Origin: Oleomonas cavernae
GTDB lineage: Bacteria > Pseudomonadota > Alphaproteobacteria > Zavarziniales > Zavarziniaceae
Direction of reading: 5' to 3'
DNA length: 64,000 nt
Assembly (NCBI RefSeq): GCF_003590945.1
Contig: NZ_QYUK01000011.1
Location: forward strand, 1,516,001 to 1,580,000
Position numbers and translations under genes: made by a program. Positions 16,507 through 25,136 of the stretch are shown in pieces. Within the stretch, counting starts at the first letter, position 1, and the number at the start of each line of letters is the position of its first letter. The notes below the pieces were generated by a model. The model was not told where the DNA came from. It made no database searches and saw only the letters and a program-made list of their open reading frames with translations.

Positions 16507-18489
16507 ATGACGATGAGCGATTCTGAAGACCTTTTCGATCGCACCCCGACCAGCGGTGATTATTCGGCCAAGGACATCGAAGTCCTGGAGGGCCTGGAAC
16601 CCGTCCGCAAGCACCCCGGCATGTATGTCGGCGGCACCGACGAGCGTGCCTTCCATCACCTGGCAGCCGAAATCCTCGACAATGCGATGGACGAAGCCGT
16701 CGCCGGCCATGCAAACCGCATCGAAGTGGAACTGGCCGCCGACGGCCGCCTGACCATCCGCGACAACGGGCGCGGCATTCCCGTCGACCCTCACCCAAAG
16801 TTCAAGGACAAATCCGCCCTCGAAGTGATTCTGACCACCCTCCATTCGGGCGGGAAATTCAGTGGCAAGGTCTATGCAACCTCCGGCGGGTTGCACGGCG
16901 TCGGATCCTCCGTCGTCAACGCGTTATCGGAGGAAATGGTGATCGAGGTTGCCCGCGACCGGCAGGTTTGGCAGCAGACCTATGTTCGCGGTAAACCGAC
17001 GACAAAGCTTCTGCCCTTAGGCACCGTGCAGAACCGGCGCGGCACGACGATCACCTTCAAACCCGACCCGGAGATCTTCGGCACGGCGCTCCATTTTCGC
17101 CCGGGCCGGCTTTATCGGATGGCGCGGTCCAAAGCCTACCTCTTCCGCGGCGTCGAGATTCGTTGGTCTTGCGCACCCGAATTGATTCCGGTTGGCGACA
17201 CCACCCCTGCCAGCGATGCGCTGCGCTTTCCTGGTGGCTTGGCCGATTTTCTGGCCGCATCAATCGACGGCACGCCGACGACGACTCCCACCCCCTTTGT
17301 TGGCCAGGCCCGCTTGCCGGGCAGCAACTCAGGGGAGGTGGAATGGGCTGTTGCTTGGCCGATCGATGGCGATCCTTTTATTCATACATACTGCAATACC
17401 GTGCCTACACCTTTAGGCGGTACGCATGAGGCTGGTTTACGCAGCGCCCTTGCCCGCGCACTCAAGGGCTTTGGCGAACTGACCAACAACAAACGCGCCA
17501 GCCAGATCACAGCGGAAGATATTATTGGCGGGGCTACCGCCCTGCTGTCCCTTTTCATTCCAGATCCGCAATTCCAGGGTCAGACCAAAGAGAAGCTAAC
17601 CAGCCCCGAGGCGACGCGGCTCGTCGAAGCCGCTATCAAGGATCGCTTCGAACATTGGCTGACCTCCGATCCGGCGGCCGGCACCGCTTTGCTCGAGTAT
17701 GCGATCGCCCGCGCCGAGGAGCGCCTGAAGAAGCGCGCCGACAAGGAAACCAGCCGTAAGACCGCGACCCGCAAGCTGCGCCTGCCCGGCAAGCTGACGG
17801 ATTGCGCGCGCGATTCCGCCCAGGGGACCGAGATCTTCCTGGTCGAGGGCGACTCGGCCGGCGGTTCGGCCAAGCAGGCACGCGACCGGGCGACCCAGGC
17901 CGTGTTGCCCCTGCGCGGCAAGATCCTGAACGTCGCCTCGGCTGCCGCGGGCAAGCTCGAGGCCAACCAGGAACTGTCGGACCTGGTCCTGGCGCTGGGT
18001 TGCGGCGCCGGCTCGCGCTTCCGCGAGGGCGACCTGCGCTACGAGCGGGTCATCATCATGACCGACGCGGATGTCGACGGCGCCCATATCGCCTCGCTGC
18101 TGATGACCTTCTTCTGGCGCGAGATGCCGGGGATCATCCGCTCGGGCCACCTCTACCTGGCCCTGCCGCCCCTGTTCCGCATCACCCAGGGCGCCAAGTC
18201 CGTCTACGCCATGGACGACGAGGACAAGGAGCGGCGGATCAAGCGCGACTTCAAGCCCGGCGCCAAGGTCGAGATCAGCCGCTTCAAGGGCCTGGGCGAA
18301 ATGCCCGCGGCGCAGTTGCGCGAAACCACCATGGACGTGAAGAAGCGCGTCCTCCTCCGGGTCACCGTGCTCGAAGGCGAGGAAGTGGATACCACCGGCA
18401 TGGTCGACCGCCTGATGGGCAAGAAGGCGGAAACCCGCTTCGCCTTCATCCAGGAAAACGCAGGCCGGGCCACCGATCTGGACATTTGA
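16507..18489 (+). CDS. parE: DNA topoisomerase IV subunit B
   Basis: A 660-residue ATPase subunit of topoisomerase IV, which decatenates daughter chromosomes with ParC. The GHKL ATPase domain shows VLEGLEPVRKHPGMYVGG, the Mg-binding AAEILDNAMDEA and GGLHGVGSSVVNALS. The TOPRIM domain has EGDSAGGSAKQARDR and the metal-binding MTDADVDGAHIASLL. SRFKGLGEMPAAQL near the end and a C terminus without the long GyrB insertion mark ParE. I start it at the ATG at 16507; one at 16513 is also possible. The part encoding the transducer region (about 16950-17700) has lower GC and different codon choice from the rest. Confidence 0.95.
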   Translation: MTMSDSEDLFDRTPTSGDYSAKDIEVLEGLEPVRKHPGMYVGGTDERAFHHLAAEILDNAMDEAVAGHANRIEVELAADGRLTIRDNGRGIPVDPHPKFKDKSALEVILTTLHSGGKFSGKVYATSGGLHGVGSSVVNALSEEMVIEVARDRQVWQQTYVRGKPTTKLLPLGTVQNRRGTTITFKPDPEIFGTALHFRPGRLYRMARSKAYLFRGVEIRWSCAPELIPVGDTTPASDALRFPGGLADFLAASIDGTPTTTPTPFVGQARLPGSNSGEVEWAVAWPIDGDPFIHTYCNTVPTPLGGTHEAGLRSALARALKGFGELTNNKRASQITAEDIIGGATALLSLFIPDPQFQGQTKEKLTSPEATRLVEAAIKDRFEHWLTSDPAAGTALLEYAIARAEERLKKRADKETSRKTATRKLRLPGKLTDCARDSAQGTEIFLVEGDSAGGSAKQARDRATQAVLPLRGKILNVASAAAGKLEANQELSDLVLALGCGAGSRFREGDLRYERVIIMTDADVDGAHIASLLMTFFWREMPGIIRSGHLYLALPPLFRITQGAKSVYAMDDEDKERRIKRDFKPGAKVEISRFKGLGEMPAAQLRETTMDVKKRVLLRVTVLEGEEVDTTGMVDRLMGKKAETRFAFIQENAGRATDLDI

Positions 18490-18542
18490 TCGGGCGCCCG
18501 CGCAGGCCATATTCAAGGCTGGAACACAGTGGAGTCGCGTGG

Positions 18543-19097
18543 ATGCCCCATCGGATCTTGAGCCTGGGCCTGATCGCCCTGGTCGGCGGCTGCGCCCTCT
18601 CGCCGGCCACGGTCACCTACCAGGAACTCGACCGCGACGCCTACAGCCCGAGCGTCGTCAATGCCGCGGCGCTCGACGGCAAGCTGCCGGCCGCCGTAGT
18701 CGGCGCGCCGTTTCCCGGTGTCGGGCCGGCCGCTGCCCTGGCGCCACTCGAACTGCCCTTCTCGGTTGCCCCGCGTGGCCTGGTCGAGGCGCCCGGCGCC
18801 GCCACCCGCGTCGTGCTGCTGTTTCACCCGCTGTCGCCGATCGGCAATCAGCGGGCCTGCGGGCCGCTCGCGGACCTGGCCCCGGTGGCCGGTGCCCCGG
18901 CCGACGCCGGCCCCGAATTCGCGGTCATCGCCACGCTTTGCCAGTATCACAAGGCGCTGTCGACGGCCCGTTCGTCGGGACCGCGACCGGCCGGCCTGAG
19001 CGATCCGCTCTATGCCGAGCTGGTCGAGGCGGCATTGCTGGAAATCATGCCGCTGCCCCAGCCGGAACCGGCGGAAATCGATATTCCGATCCCTTGA
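18543..19097 (+). CDS. Predicted lipoprotein of unknown function
   Basis: A 184-residue protein with a short signal sequence and a lipobox ending VGGC at residue 17, so it should be lipidated. The mature chain is proline- and alanine-rich with a hydrophobic patch (TRVVLLFHPLSPIG), a Cys pair (RACGPLADL and ATLCQYHKAL) and a Pro/Glu-rich tail. I recognise no domain. It starts 54 bp after parE on the same strand and could be cotranscribed with it. Whether it faces the periplasm from the inner or outer membrane cannot be judged. Confidence 0.6.
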   Translation: MPHRILSLGLIALVGGCALSPATVTYQELDRDAYSPSVVNAAALDGKLPAAVVGAPFPGVGPAAALAPLELPFSVAPRGLVEAPGAATRVVLLFHPLSPIGNQRACGPLADLAPVAGAPADAGPEFAVIATLCQYHKALSTARSSGPRPAGLSDPLYAELVEAALLEIMPLPQPEPAEIDIPIP

Positions 19098-19133
19098 CAC
19101 CCGCGACGCATGACCGCGTTGCCAGGGCAGCGG

Positions 19134-19161
19134 TTGACTTGAGGGCGCTTTCGTCTATCGT
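19134..19161 (+). promoter_or_regulatory. Probable promoter of the DEAD-box helicase gene
   Basis: TTGACT (19134-19139) and TATCGT (19156-19161) are 16 bp apart. The predicted leader of about 90 bases is long and GC-rich and can form small hairpins, which is common for RNA helicase genes that respond to cold or autoregulate; this last point is only inference. Confidence 0.55.
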
Positions 19162-19260
19162 CGCGCCTGCTGGAATTTTGTGCAGCGCAGCGGAAACACG
19201 CCCGCATTCGGGTGCCCGATGGTCGGGCGGTTGTGCCGCAGGGAAGCGGAAAAACGCTCA

Positions 19261-20799
19261 ATGAGTTTTGAAGAACTGGGCCTCAGCGCCGAGGTGCTGC
19301 GCGCGGTGGCCGAGAGCGGCTACACCGAGCCGACCCCGATTCAGGCCCAGGCCATCCCCCAAGTGCTGCGCGGTCGCGACGTCATGGGCATCGCGCAGAC
19401 CGGCACGGGCAAGACCGCCGCCTTCACCATGCCGATGATCGACGTCCTGGCCGCCGGCCGGGCCAAGGCGCGGATGCCGCGTTCGCTGATCCTGGAGCCG
19501 ACCCGCGAACTGGCCGCCCAGGTGGCCGAAAGCTTCGAGAAATACGGCAAGTACCACCGCCTTTCGATGGCGCTGCTGATCGGCGGCGTCTCGATGGAAG
19601 ACCAGATCAAGAAGCTGGACCGCGGCGTCGACGTGCTGATCGCCACCCCCGGCCGCCTGCTCGACCATCACGAGCGCGGCCGCATCATGATGAGCGGCAT
19701 CAAGGTCCTGGTGGTCGACGAAGCCGACCGCATGCTCGACATGGGCTTCATCCCCGACCTCGAGCGCATCTGCAAGCTGCTGCCGACCAATCGCCAGACC
19801 CTGTTCTTCTCGGCCACCATGATGCCGGACATCAAGCGCCTGGCCGACGCCTTCCTGACCACGCCGGTGGAAATCTCGGTCAGCCGCCCCTCCTCGACCG
19901 CGACCACGGTCACCCAGGGGCTGATCATCGTCGAGGACGCCGACAAGCGCGGCGCCCTGCGCAACCTGCTGCGCACCGAGACGCTGAACCACGCGCTGAT
20001 CTTCTGCAATCGCAAGCGTGACGTCGACATCGTCGGCAAGTCGCTGATCAAGCACGGCTTCAACGCCGCCGCCCTGCACGGCGACATGGTCCAGTCCGAG
20101 CGTACCGCGGTGCTGGACCGGTTCCGGTCGGGCGAAGTGCCGATCCTGGTGGCGAGCGACGTCGCCGCGCGCGGCCTGGATGTCGCCGAGATCAGCCACG
20201 TCTTCAATTTCGACGTGCCGATCCACGCCGAGGATTACGTCCACCGCATCGGCCGCACCGGCCGTGCCGGGCGCGAGGGCAAGGCCTATACCCTGGCCAC
20301 GCCCTATGACGCCAAGTTCGTCCGCGCCATCGAGGACCTGATCAAGCAGCCGATCCCGCGCATCGTCGTCGAGGGTGTCGAGGCGGGCGAATTGCTCAGC
20401 GACGAGCAGGCCAAGTCGCGCAAGCGCGGCCGCCACAAGCCGGTGGCGACGCTCAGCCATGTCAAGCTGCCCAAGAGCGGCAAGGACAAGGCCCCGCGCA
20501 AGGCGCCGGAGGCACCGGCGGAGGAGCCCGTCCGCGGGCGTCGCCGCGACGAGGAAGAGCGCGCGCCACGTGCCGCGGCCCCGGCAGCGCCCCCGCCGTC
20601 GAGCACCGACCGCTCGGGCTCTGAGCGCTATCGTGCCGACTTTGCGGTCGATCGCAGCGAACAGCGCCGCGACCGCCGCCCCGGCCGCCGCGACGACGAC
20701 CTGGGCCCCAGCGTGGTCGGCTTCGGCGACCATGTGCCGGCCTTCATCCTGCGCCCGGTCTACCCCGAGCATCGCGCCGCCGAAGAACGCAGCGCCTGA
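19261..20799 (+). CDS. DEAD-box ATP-dependent RNA helicase (RhlE-like)
   Basis: A 512-residue RNA helicase for remodelling rRNA or mRNA structure. In order: the Q motif (FEELGLS, PTPIQAQAIP), motif I AQTGTGKT, motif Ia PTRELAAQ, TPGRLLD, motif II DEADRMLDMGF, motif III SAT, and in the second RecA domain RGLDVAEISHVFNFDVP and motif VI HRIGRTGRAG. The last ~130 residues are a basic, low-complexity Arg/Lys/Pro tail (GRRRDEEERAPRAAAPAAPP), typical for RNA binding in the RhlE group. The start at 19261 follows a 24-base purine-rich stretch; the upstream in-frame extension is not conserved in type. Confidence 0.92.
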   Translation: MSFEELGLSAEVLRAVAESGYTEPTPIQAQAIPQVLRGRDVMGIAQTGTGKTAAFTMPMIDVLAAGRAKARMPRSLILEPTRELAAQVAESFEKYGKYHRLSMALLIGGVSMEDQIKKLDRGVDVLIATPGRLLDHHERGRIMMSGIKVLVVDEADRMLDMGFIPDLERICKLLPTNRQTLFFSATMMPDIKRLADAFLTTPVEISVSRPSSTATTVTQGLIIVEDADKRGALRNLLRTETLNHALIFCNRKRDVDIVGKSLIKHGFNAAALHGDMVQSERTAVLDRFRSGEVPILVASDVAARGLDVAEISHVFNFDVPIHAEDYVHRIGRTGRAGREGKAYTLATPYDAKFVRAIEDLIKQPIPRIVVEGVEAGELLSDEQAKSRKRGRHKPVATLSHVKLPKSGKDKAPRKAPEAPAEEPVRGRRRDEEERAPRAAAPAAPPPSSTDRSGSERYRADFAVDRSEQRRDRRPGRRDDDLGPSVVGFGDHVPAFILRPVYPEHRAAEERSA

Positions 20800-20814
20800 T
20801 CCTACGGAACAAAG

Positions 20815-20858
20815 AAAAGCCGGCGTGACCTTTACGATCACGCCGGCTTTTCTTTTTT
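20815..20858 (+). terminator. Strong rho-independent terminator after the helicase gene
   Basis: AAAAGCCGGCGTGA and TCACGCCGGCTTTT form a 14-bp perfect stem with a 9-base loop, followed by CTTTTTT. Flanking A and T runs make it work in both directions. Confidence 0.95.
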
Positions 20859-20886
20859 GGGGGGCGTCTCTATCTGCCCCCCAACC

Positions 20887-20964
20887 GTCATTCCGGCGAA
20901 AGCCGGAATCCATTGGGACGTCGCGCGCTGCCCCGGAATGGATCCCGGCCTTCGCCGGGATGAC
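20887..20964. repeat. Palindromic intergenic repeat, family A
   Basis: The element starts GTCATTCCGGCGAAAGCCGG, has a central spacer with GGAATCCATT and AATGGATCC arms, and ends CCTTCGCCGGGATGAC. It therefore contains two hairpins inside one larger palindrome. Close copies occur at 53959-54036 and 30157-30267 and a half copy at 52602-52628. It sits between a terminator and the 3' end of the aldehyde dehydrogenase gene. Confidence 0.85.
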
Positions 20965-20980
20965 GATACTGATTACAAGG

Positions 20981-22432
20981 TTACTTCAGCATGAAGCCCA
21001 GCAGGCGCTCGATGCGCTTGCCGTAGGGCGGGCGCATCATGCCCAGCAGGTTGTACTTGGACTGGTGCATGACCGCCTTCTTGTGGCTGAAGGTCATGAA
21101 GCCGTCGCGGCCGTGGTACGAACCCATGCCCGAGGGGCCGACACCGCCGAACGGCAGGTCTTCCTGGCCGACGTGCATCACCGTCTCGTTGATGCAGGCG
21201 CCGCCCGAGGTGGTGCGGCTCATCACCTTGTCCTGAGCGCCCTTGTCGTCGGAGAAGACATAGAGCGCCAGGGGCCGGGCATGGCCGTTGACATAGTCGA
21301 TCGCCTCGTCGATCTGGGTGTAGGTCTTGATCGGCATCAGGGGGCCGAAGATCTCGTCCTGCATGATCTTCATGTCGTCGGTCGGATCGAGGATCAGGGT
21401 CGGCGGGATCTTGTGGTTGGGCTGCTGCTCGAAGCTCTCATTGGCCGGGTTGACCTCGACCACGCGGGCGCCCTTGGACTGGGCATCGGCGATCAGGCCG
21501 CGCAGCCGGTCGTAATGGCGCTGGTTGACCACCGAGGTGTAATCCGCGTTATCCTTCAGGGTCGGATACATCTTGGCGACCTTGGCCTTAACCAGGTCGA
21601 CGAACTCCTCGCGCTTGTCGTTGGGCACGAAGACATAGTCGGGCGCCACGCAGGTCTGCCCGGCATTGAGCAGCTTGCCGGTGACGATGCTGCTGACCGC
21701 CGCATCCATGCGCGCGGCACGGTCGACGATGGCCGGCGACTTGCCGCCCAACTCAAGGGTGACCGGCACCAGGTTTTCCGCCGCCGCGCGCATCACGTGC
21801 TTGCCGACCGAGGTCGCCCCGGTGAACAGCATGTGGTCGAAGGGCAGGCGCGAGAATGCCTCGCCCACGTCGGGCCCGCCGGTGATCACCGCCACTTCAT
21901 TGTCGGTGAAGACGGCGCGCAGGGCCTTGGCCATCGCCTCCGAGGTGCGCGGCGTGTATTCCGAGGGCTTCAGCATGACCCGGTTGCCGGCGGCGATCGC
22001 CGCGGCCATCGGCGCATAGGCGAGCTGGATCGGGTAGTTCCAGGGCGAGATCACGCCGATGACGCCCAGCGGCTGGAAGAGGATCTTGTTGGAAGCCGGG
22101 AAATAGTTGATCGAGACCGGCCGCCTCTCGGGCTTCATCCATTTGGCGACATGCTTGCGCATGTGCTTGATGCCCTCGACCGTGACCACGAAGTCGGTCA
22201 GCAGGGTCTCGTGCGTGGAGCGATGACCGAAGTCGGCCGAGACCGCCGCGATCAGGGCATCCTTGTTGTCCATCAGGGAGGCCCTCAGCTTGTCGAGGCG
22301 GGCGCGCCGCTCCTCCAGGCTGGGGGGGCCGGCCTTCAGGAAGTCCGCCCGCTGCCGGTCGAGAATGCCGCGCAGGGAGCCTGCAATGTCCGTTGTGCCC
22401 GCGATGTCGAGCCGTGCTTCCGCCACACTCAT
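20981..22432 (-). CDS. Coniferyl aldehyde dehydrogenase-like enzyme
   Basis: A 483-residue NAD(P)-dependent aldehyde dehydrogenase of the short CalB/coniferyl-aldehyde group, oxidising an aromatic or long-chain aldehyde to the acid. PLGVIGVISPWNYPIQLAYA is the coenzyme-binding start, TLELGGKSPAIV holds the general base Glu, and NAGQTCVAPDYVFVP holds the catalytic Cys. The C terminus PSGMGSYHGRDGFMTFSH fits this group. The ATG at 22432 has GGAGG upstream; an extension to 22552 would run through the regulatory region shared with the divergent phasin gene. The natural substrate is not known. Confidence 0.88.
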   Translation of the reverse strand: MSVAEARLDIAGTTDIAGSLRGILDRQRADFLKAGPPSLEERRARLDKLRASLMDNKDALIAAVSADFGHRSTHETLLTDFVVTVEGIKHMRKHVAKWMKPERRPVSINYFPASNKILFQPLGVIGVISPWNYPIQLAYAPMAAAIAAGNRVMLKPSEYTPRTSEAMAKALRAVFTDNEVAVITGGPDVGEAFSRLPFDHMLFTGATSVGKHVMRAAAENLVPVTLELGGKSPAIVDRAARMDAAVSSIVTGKLLNAGQTCVAPDYVFVPNDKREEFVDLVKAKVAKMYPTLKDNADYTSVVNQRHYDRLRGLIADAQSKGARVVEVNPANESFEQQPNHKIPPTLILDPTDDMKIMQDEIFGPLMPIKTYTQIDEAIDYVNGHARPLALYVFSDDKGAQDKVMSRTTSGGACINETVMHVGQEDLPFGGVGPSGMGSYHGRDGFMTFSHKKAVMHQSKYNLLGMMRPPYGKRIERLLGFMLK

Positions 22433-22537
22433 CTTTTCCTCCGCCCGGGCCCTTGGCCTCGTTGTCCGACAATTAGTCAGATTGTGCAGCGCCAGCGCCG
22501 CCAACGCAATATTTTCACCCTTTATGCAATAAGTCAG

Positions 22538-22554
22538 TTTTGTGCAGTGCAAAA
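22538..22554. promoter_or_regulatory. TGC-rich inverted repeat upstream of the phasin gene
   Basis: TTTTG-TGCAGTG-CAAAA is an inverted repeat with an internal TGCA-G-TGCA, ending 8 bp before the phasin -35 box. PhaR repressors of phasin genes bind TGC-rich sites, so this is a candidate operator. The match is to the general pattern only. Confidence 0.35.
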
Positions 22555-22562
22555 GAAATCGG

Positions 22563-22591
22563 TTGACGAACGCGCCCGACCCACTTATCTA
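22563..22591 (+). promoter_or_regulatory. Sigma-70 promoter of the phasin gene
   Basis: TTGACG (22563-22568) and TATCTA (22586-22591) are separated by 17 bp. The leader would be about 92 bases. Confidence 0.7.
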
Positions 22592-22690
22592 AGTCTCATG
22601 TTGCACCGCACCATGACTTCGCGATGCACCGCGGTACCTGCTTACGCCCCTATTTCGAACCCCAAGAAACGCTGATTCAGGAGAGCAAAG

Positions 22691-23332
22691 ATGGCGACCA
22701 AGAAGAAGACCGCTGCCAGCGACGTGGCCGGTGAAGTGCTCGAGACCGTTGTCGAATCGGTCGAGACCGTTGAAGGCGCGACCGCCAAGGCGGGCGAAGC
22801 CGTGGAAAGCGCGCTCGACGCCGCGACCACCCAGCTCGAGAAGGCCGTGGCCTGGGGCCGCGAGCAGGTGACCACTTCGGCCGAGAAGGTCGAAGAGAGC
22901 ACCAAGAAGGCCGTTGCCGAGGTGAAGGACAACCTCTCGAAGGTGACTTCGCTGGTGCGCGACCGCTACGCCACCGTCAAGGCCGGCTACGGCGACGTGG
23001 CCACCTTCAGCAAGGCGACCGTCACCGACGTCGTCGCCTCGGGCAAGGCCGCTGCCGATGGCATCAAGTCGGTCGGCGAAGCCGTCGTCGAGGCCGTCAA
23101 GGTCGCCGCCGAAGAGAACGTCGGCACGGCGAAGAAGCTGTGGGCCGTCAAGTCGCTGGGCGAAGCCGTCGACCTGCAGGACAAGTACACCAAGACCGCG
23201 CTCGACCTCTACCTGGCCCATTCCCAGAAGATCGCCGAGACCGCTGCCTCGGCCGTTCGCGCCGCGATCGAGCCGCTGCATGCGCGCTTTGCCGCCCTGG
23301 CGACCGAGATCGAAAAGCGCCGCGTCGCTTAA
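22691..23332 (+). CDS. Phasin family protein
   Basis: A 213-residue amphipathic helical protein, Ala/Val/Glu/Lys-rich, expected to coat polyhydroxyalkanoate granules and control their number and size. The N-terminal two thirds are long heptad-like helices (VESVETVEGATAKAGEAVES, EKVEESTKKAVAEVKDNL). The C-terminal part LWAVKSLGEAVDLQDKYTKT carries the phasin-family signature (exchange of residues around a QxxY/F helix). Its strong promoter, A/G-rich ribosome site and efficient terminator suggest high expression. No PHA synthase gene lies in the window. Confidence 0.85.
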   Translation: MATKKKTAASDVAGEVLETVVESVETVEGATAKAGEAVESALDAATTQLEKAVAWGREQVTTSAEKVEESTKKAVAEVKDNLSKVTSLVRDRYATVKAGYGDVATFSKATVTDVVASGKAAADGIKSVGEAVVEAVKVAAEENVGTAKKLWAVKSLGEAVDLQDKYTKTALDLYLAHSQKIAETAASAVRAAIEPLHARFAALATEIEKRRVA

Positions 23333-23356
23333 TTTCTCGACCAAGGCGTGTTATCA

Positions 23357-23387
23357 GGGGGCGGCTTTTCAGCCGCCCCCTTTGTTT
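23357..23387 (+). terminator. Rho-independent terminator of the phasin gene
   Basis: GGGGGCGGC (23357-23365) and GCCGCCCCC (23372-23380) enclose a 6-base loop, followed by TTTGTTTT. Confidence 0.92.
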
Positions 23388-23421
23388 TGCCGCCACGCGC
23401 GCCTTCGGAAATCAACGCCTC

Positions 23422-24210
23422 ATGACTTATGCCGTCGGCCTTCTGCTGGATGCCGGTCTCGTTTTCGCATCCGATAATCGCACCAATGCCGGCGTCGACC
23501 ATGTGGCGACGTTCAAGAAGATGACGGTGTTCGAGACGCCCGGCGACCGGGTGATCGTGCTCATGGGCTCGGGCAACCTGTCCATCACCCAGTCCGTGGT
23601 CGGCCAGTTGAAGGCCTGGAACAGCGGCGAAAAAGCGCCGCGCAGCCGCACCAACCGGGCCTTGAGCAAGGCCGCCAACATGTTCGAGGCGGCACGCATC
23701 GTCGGCGCCGCCCTGCGCGAGGTCTACGCCCTGGATGGCGAGCACCTGCGCGAACACGGCACCGACTTCAACGCCACCTTCATCCTGGGCGGCCAGATCG
23801 GCCAGGAACCGCCGCGCCTGTTCCACGTCTATTCCGCCGGCAACTTCATCGAGGCCGGCCCCGACACCACCTATTTCCAGATCGGCGAGACCAAGTACGG
23901 CAAGCCGATCATCGACCGCATCGTGCGACGCGAGACGTCGCTGGCGACGGCGGCCAAGTGCACCTTGATCTCGTTCGATTCGACCATGCGCTCGAACGTG
24001 TCGGTGGCCATGCCGATCGACGTCCTGGTCTATGACCGCGACAGCCTGAAAGTCGGCTTCTATCGCCGCATCCCGCGCAACGATCCCTATATGACCGGCC
24101 TGTCGGATGCCTGGTCGCGCGGCCTCTCCGCCGCCTTCGACGCCCTGCCCGATCCCGACTGGCCGGTGGGCGCCTCCCCTGTCTCCAAAAGCCGGCCGCG
24201 CCGGCGCTAG
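23422..24210 (+). CDS. Anbu-type proteasome-like peptidase
   Basis: A 262-residue member of the Anbu (ancestral beta subunit) branch of proteasome/HslV-fold N-terminal nucleophile hydrolases. After removal of Met1 the catalytic Thr (TYAVGLLLDAGLVFASD) becomes the N terminus. NRTNAGVDHVATFKKM contains the active-site Lys of the family and VIVLMGSGNLSITQSV is the core strand. I start it at the ATG at 23422 because only this exposes Thr next to Met. Anbu genes usually sit with alpha-E, transglutaminase-like and ATP-grasp genes; none is here. The C-terminal tail (VSKSRPRRR) is short and basic. Confidence 0.88.
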   Translation: MTYAVGLLLDAGLVFASDNRTNAGVDHVATFKKMTVFETPGDRVIVLMGSGNLSITQSVVGQLKAWNSGEKAPRSRTNRALSKAANMFEAARIVGAALREVYALDGEHLREHGTDFNATFILGGQIGQEPPRLFHVYSAGNFIEAGPDTTYFQIGETKYGKPIIDRIVRRETSLATAAKCTLISFDSTMRSNVSVAMPIDVLVYDRDSLKVGFYRRIPRNDPYMTGLSDAWSRGLSAAFDALPDPDWPVGASPVSKSRPRRR

Positions 24211-24331
24211 GGCGGCCGGTGCCCGAATCGGTCGCTCCTTGCCGTCGCGTCGCGCTGGCTTAGGGGCAACAGGGTTCACAAGCCCCTTTTGACGGTCATA
24301 ATCGCCCGGTCCCGCGCAAAAAGAGGACCCA

Positions 24332-25132
24332 ATGACCTATGAAACGCTCGTCTACGAGCGACGGGGAGCAGTCGCCCATATCACCTTGAACCGGCCCGAG
24401 GTGCTGAACGGCCTCAACGGCGCGATGTTCAGCGACCTCAATGCCGTGTTCGACGCCGTCGCGGCGGACGTCCAGGTGCGCGCCGTGCTGTTGACCGGTG
24501 CCGGCCGGGCCTTCTGCTCGGGTGCCGACCTGTCGGCACCGCGCGACGCGCCGGAAGGCGGCACCATCGGCGACGGCGTCGCCCAGAACATGCACGCGGT
24601 CATCAACCCGTTGATCCTGCGCATCACCACGCTGGGCAAGCCGGTGGTCGCCGCCGTCAACGGCGTCACCGCCGGCGGCGGCGTCGGCCTGGCGCTGGCC
24701 TGCGACATCGTGATCGCGGCCAAGTCGGCCAGCTTCATCCAGGTCTTCGGGCCCAAGCTCGGCATCGTGCCGGACATGGGCTGCACCTGGTTCCTGCCGC
24801 GCCTGGTCGGCCGGGCTCGCGCCACCGGCCTCGCCCTGCTGGGCGACAGGCTGCCGGCCGAGAAGGCCGCCGAATGGGGCCTGATCTGGGCCGCGGTCGA
24901 AGACAGTGCGCTGCTGGCGGAAGCCACCGCGATCGCCGAACGCCTGGCGGCGGGGCCGACCCGGGGCTTCGGCCTGATCAAGAAGGCGCTGGACGCTTCC
25001 CAGGGCAACGACCTGGGCCAGCAGCTCGGCGTCGAGGCGGAATCGCAGCGCATCGCTTTCGGCACGCAGGACACGATCGAGGGCATCACCGCCTTCCTGC
25101 AGAAACGTGCCGCCAATTTCACCGGAGCTTGA
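24332..25132 (+). CDS. Enoyl-CoA hydratase/isomerase (crotonase) family protein
   Basis: A 266-residue crotonase-fold enzyme acting on acyl-CoA in fatty-acid or aromatic-acid breakdown. GAGRAFCSGADLSAPRD and VNGVTAGGGVGLALACDIVI form the oxyanion hole. LGIVPDMGCTWFLPRLVGRA resembles the PaaG region, whose Asp is catalytic, so it may be an isomerase rather than a hydratase. An AAGAGGA site precedes the ATG by five bases. A paralogous gene follows after 4 bp, so the two surely form one operon. The substrate is unknown. Confidence 0.85.
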   Translation: MTYETLVYERRGAVAHITLNRPEVLNGLNGAMFSDLNAVFDAVAADVQVRAVLLTGAGRAFCSGADLSAPRDAPEGGTIGDGVAQNMHAVINPLILRITTLGKPVVAAVNGVTAGGGVGLALACDIVIAAKSASFIQVFGPKLGIVPDMGCTWFLPRLVGRARATGLALLGDRLPAEKAAEWGLIWAAVEDSALLAEATAIAERLAAGPTRGFGLIKKALDASQGNDLGQQLGVEAESQRIAFGTQDTIEGITAFLQKRAANFTGA

Positions 25133-25136
25133 CCCC

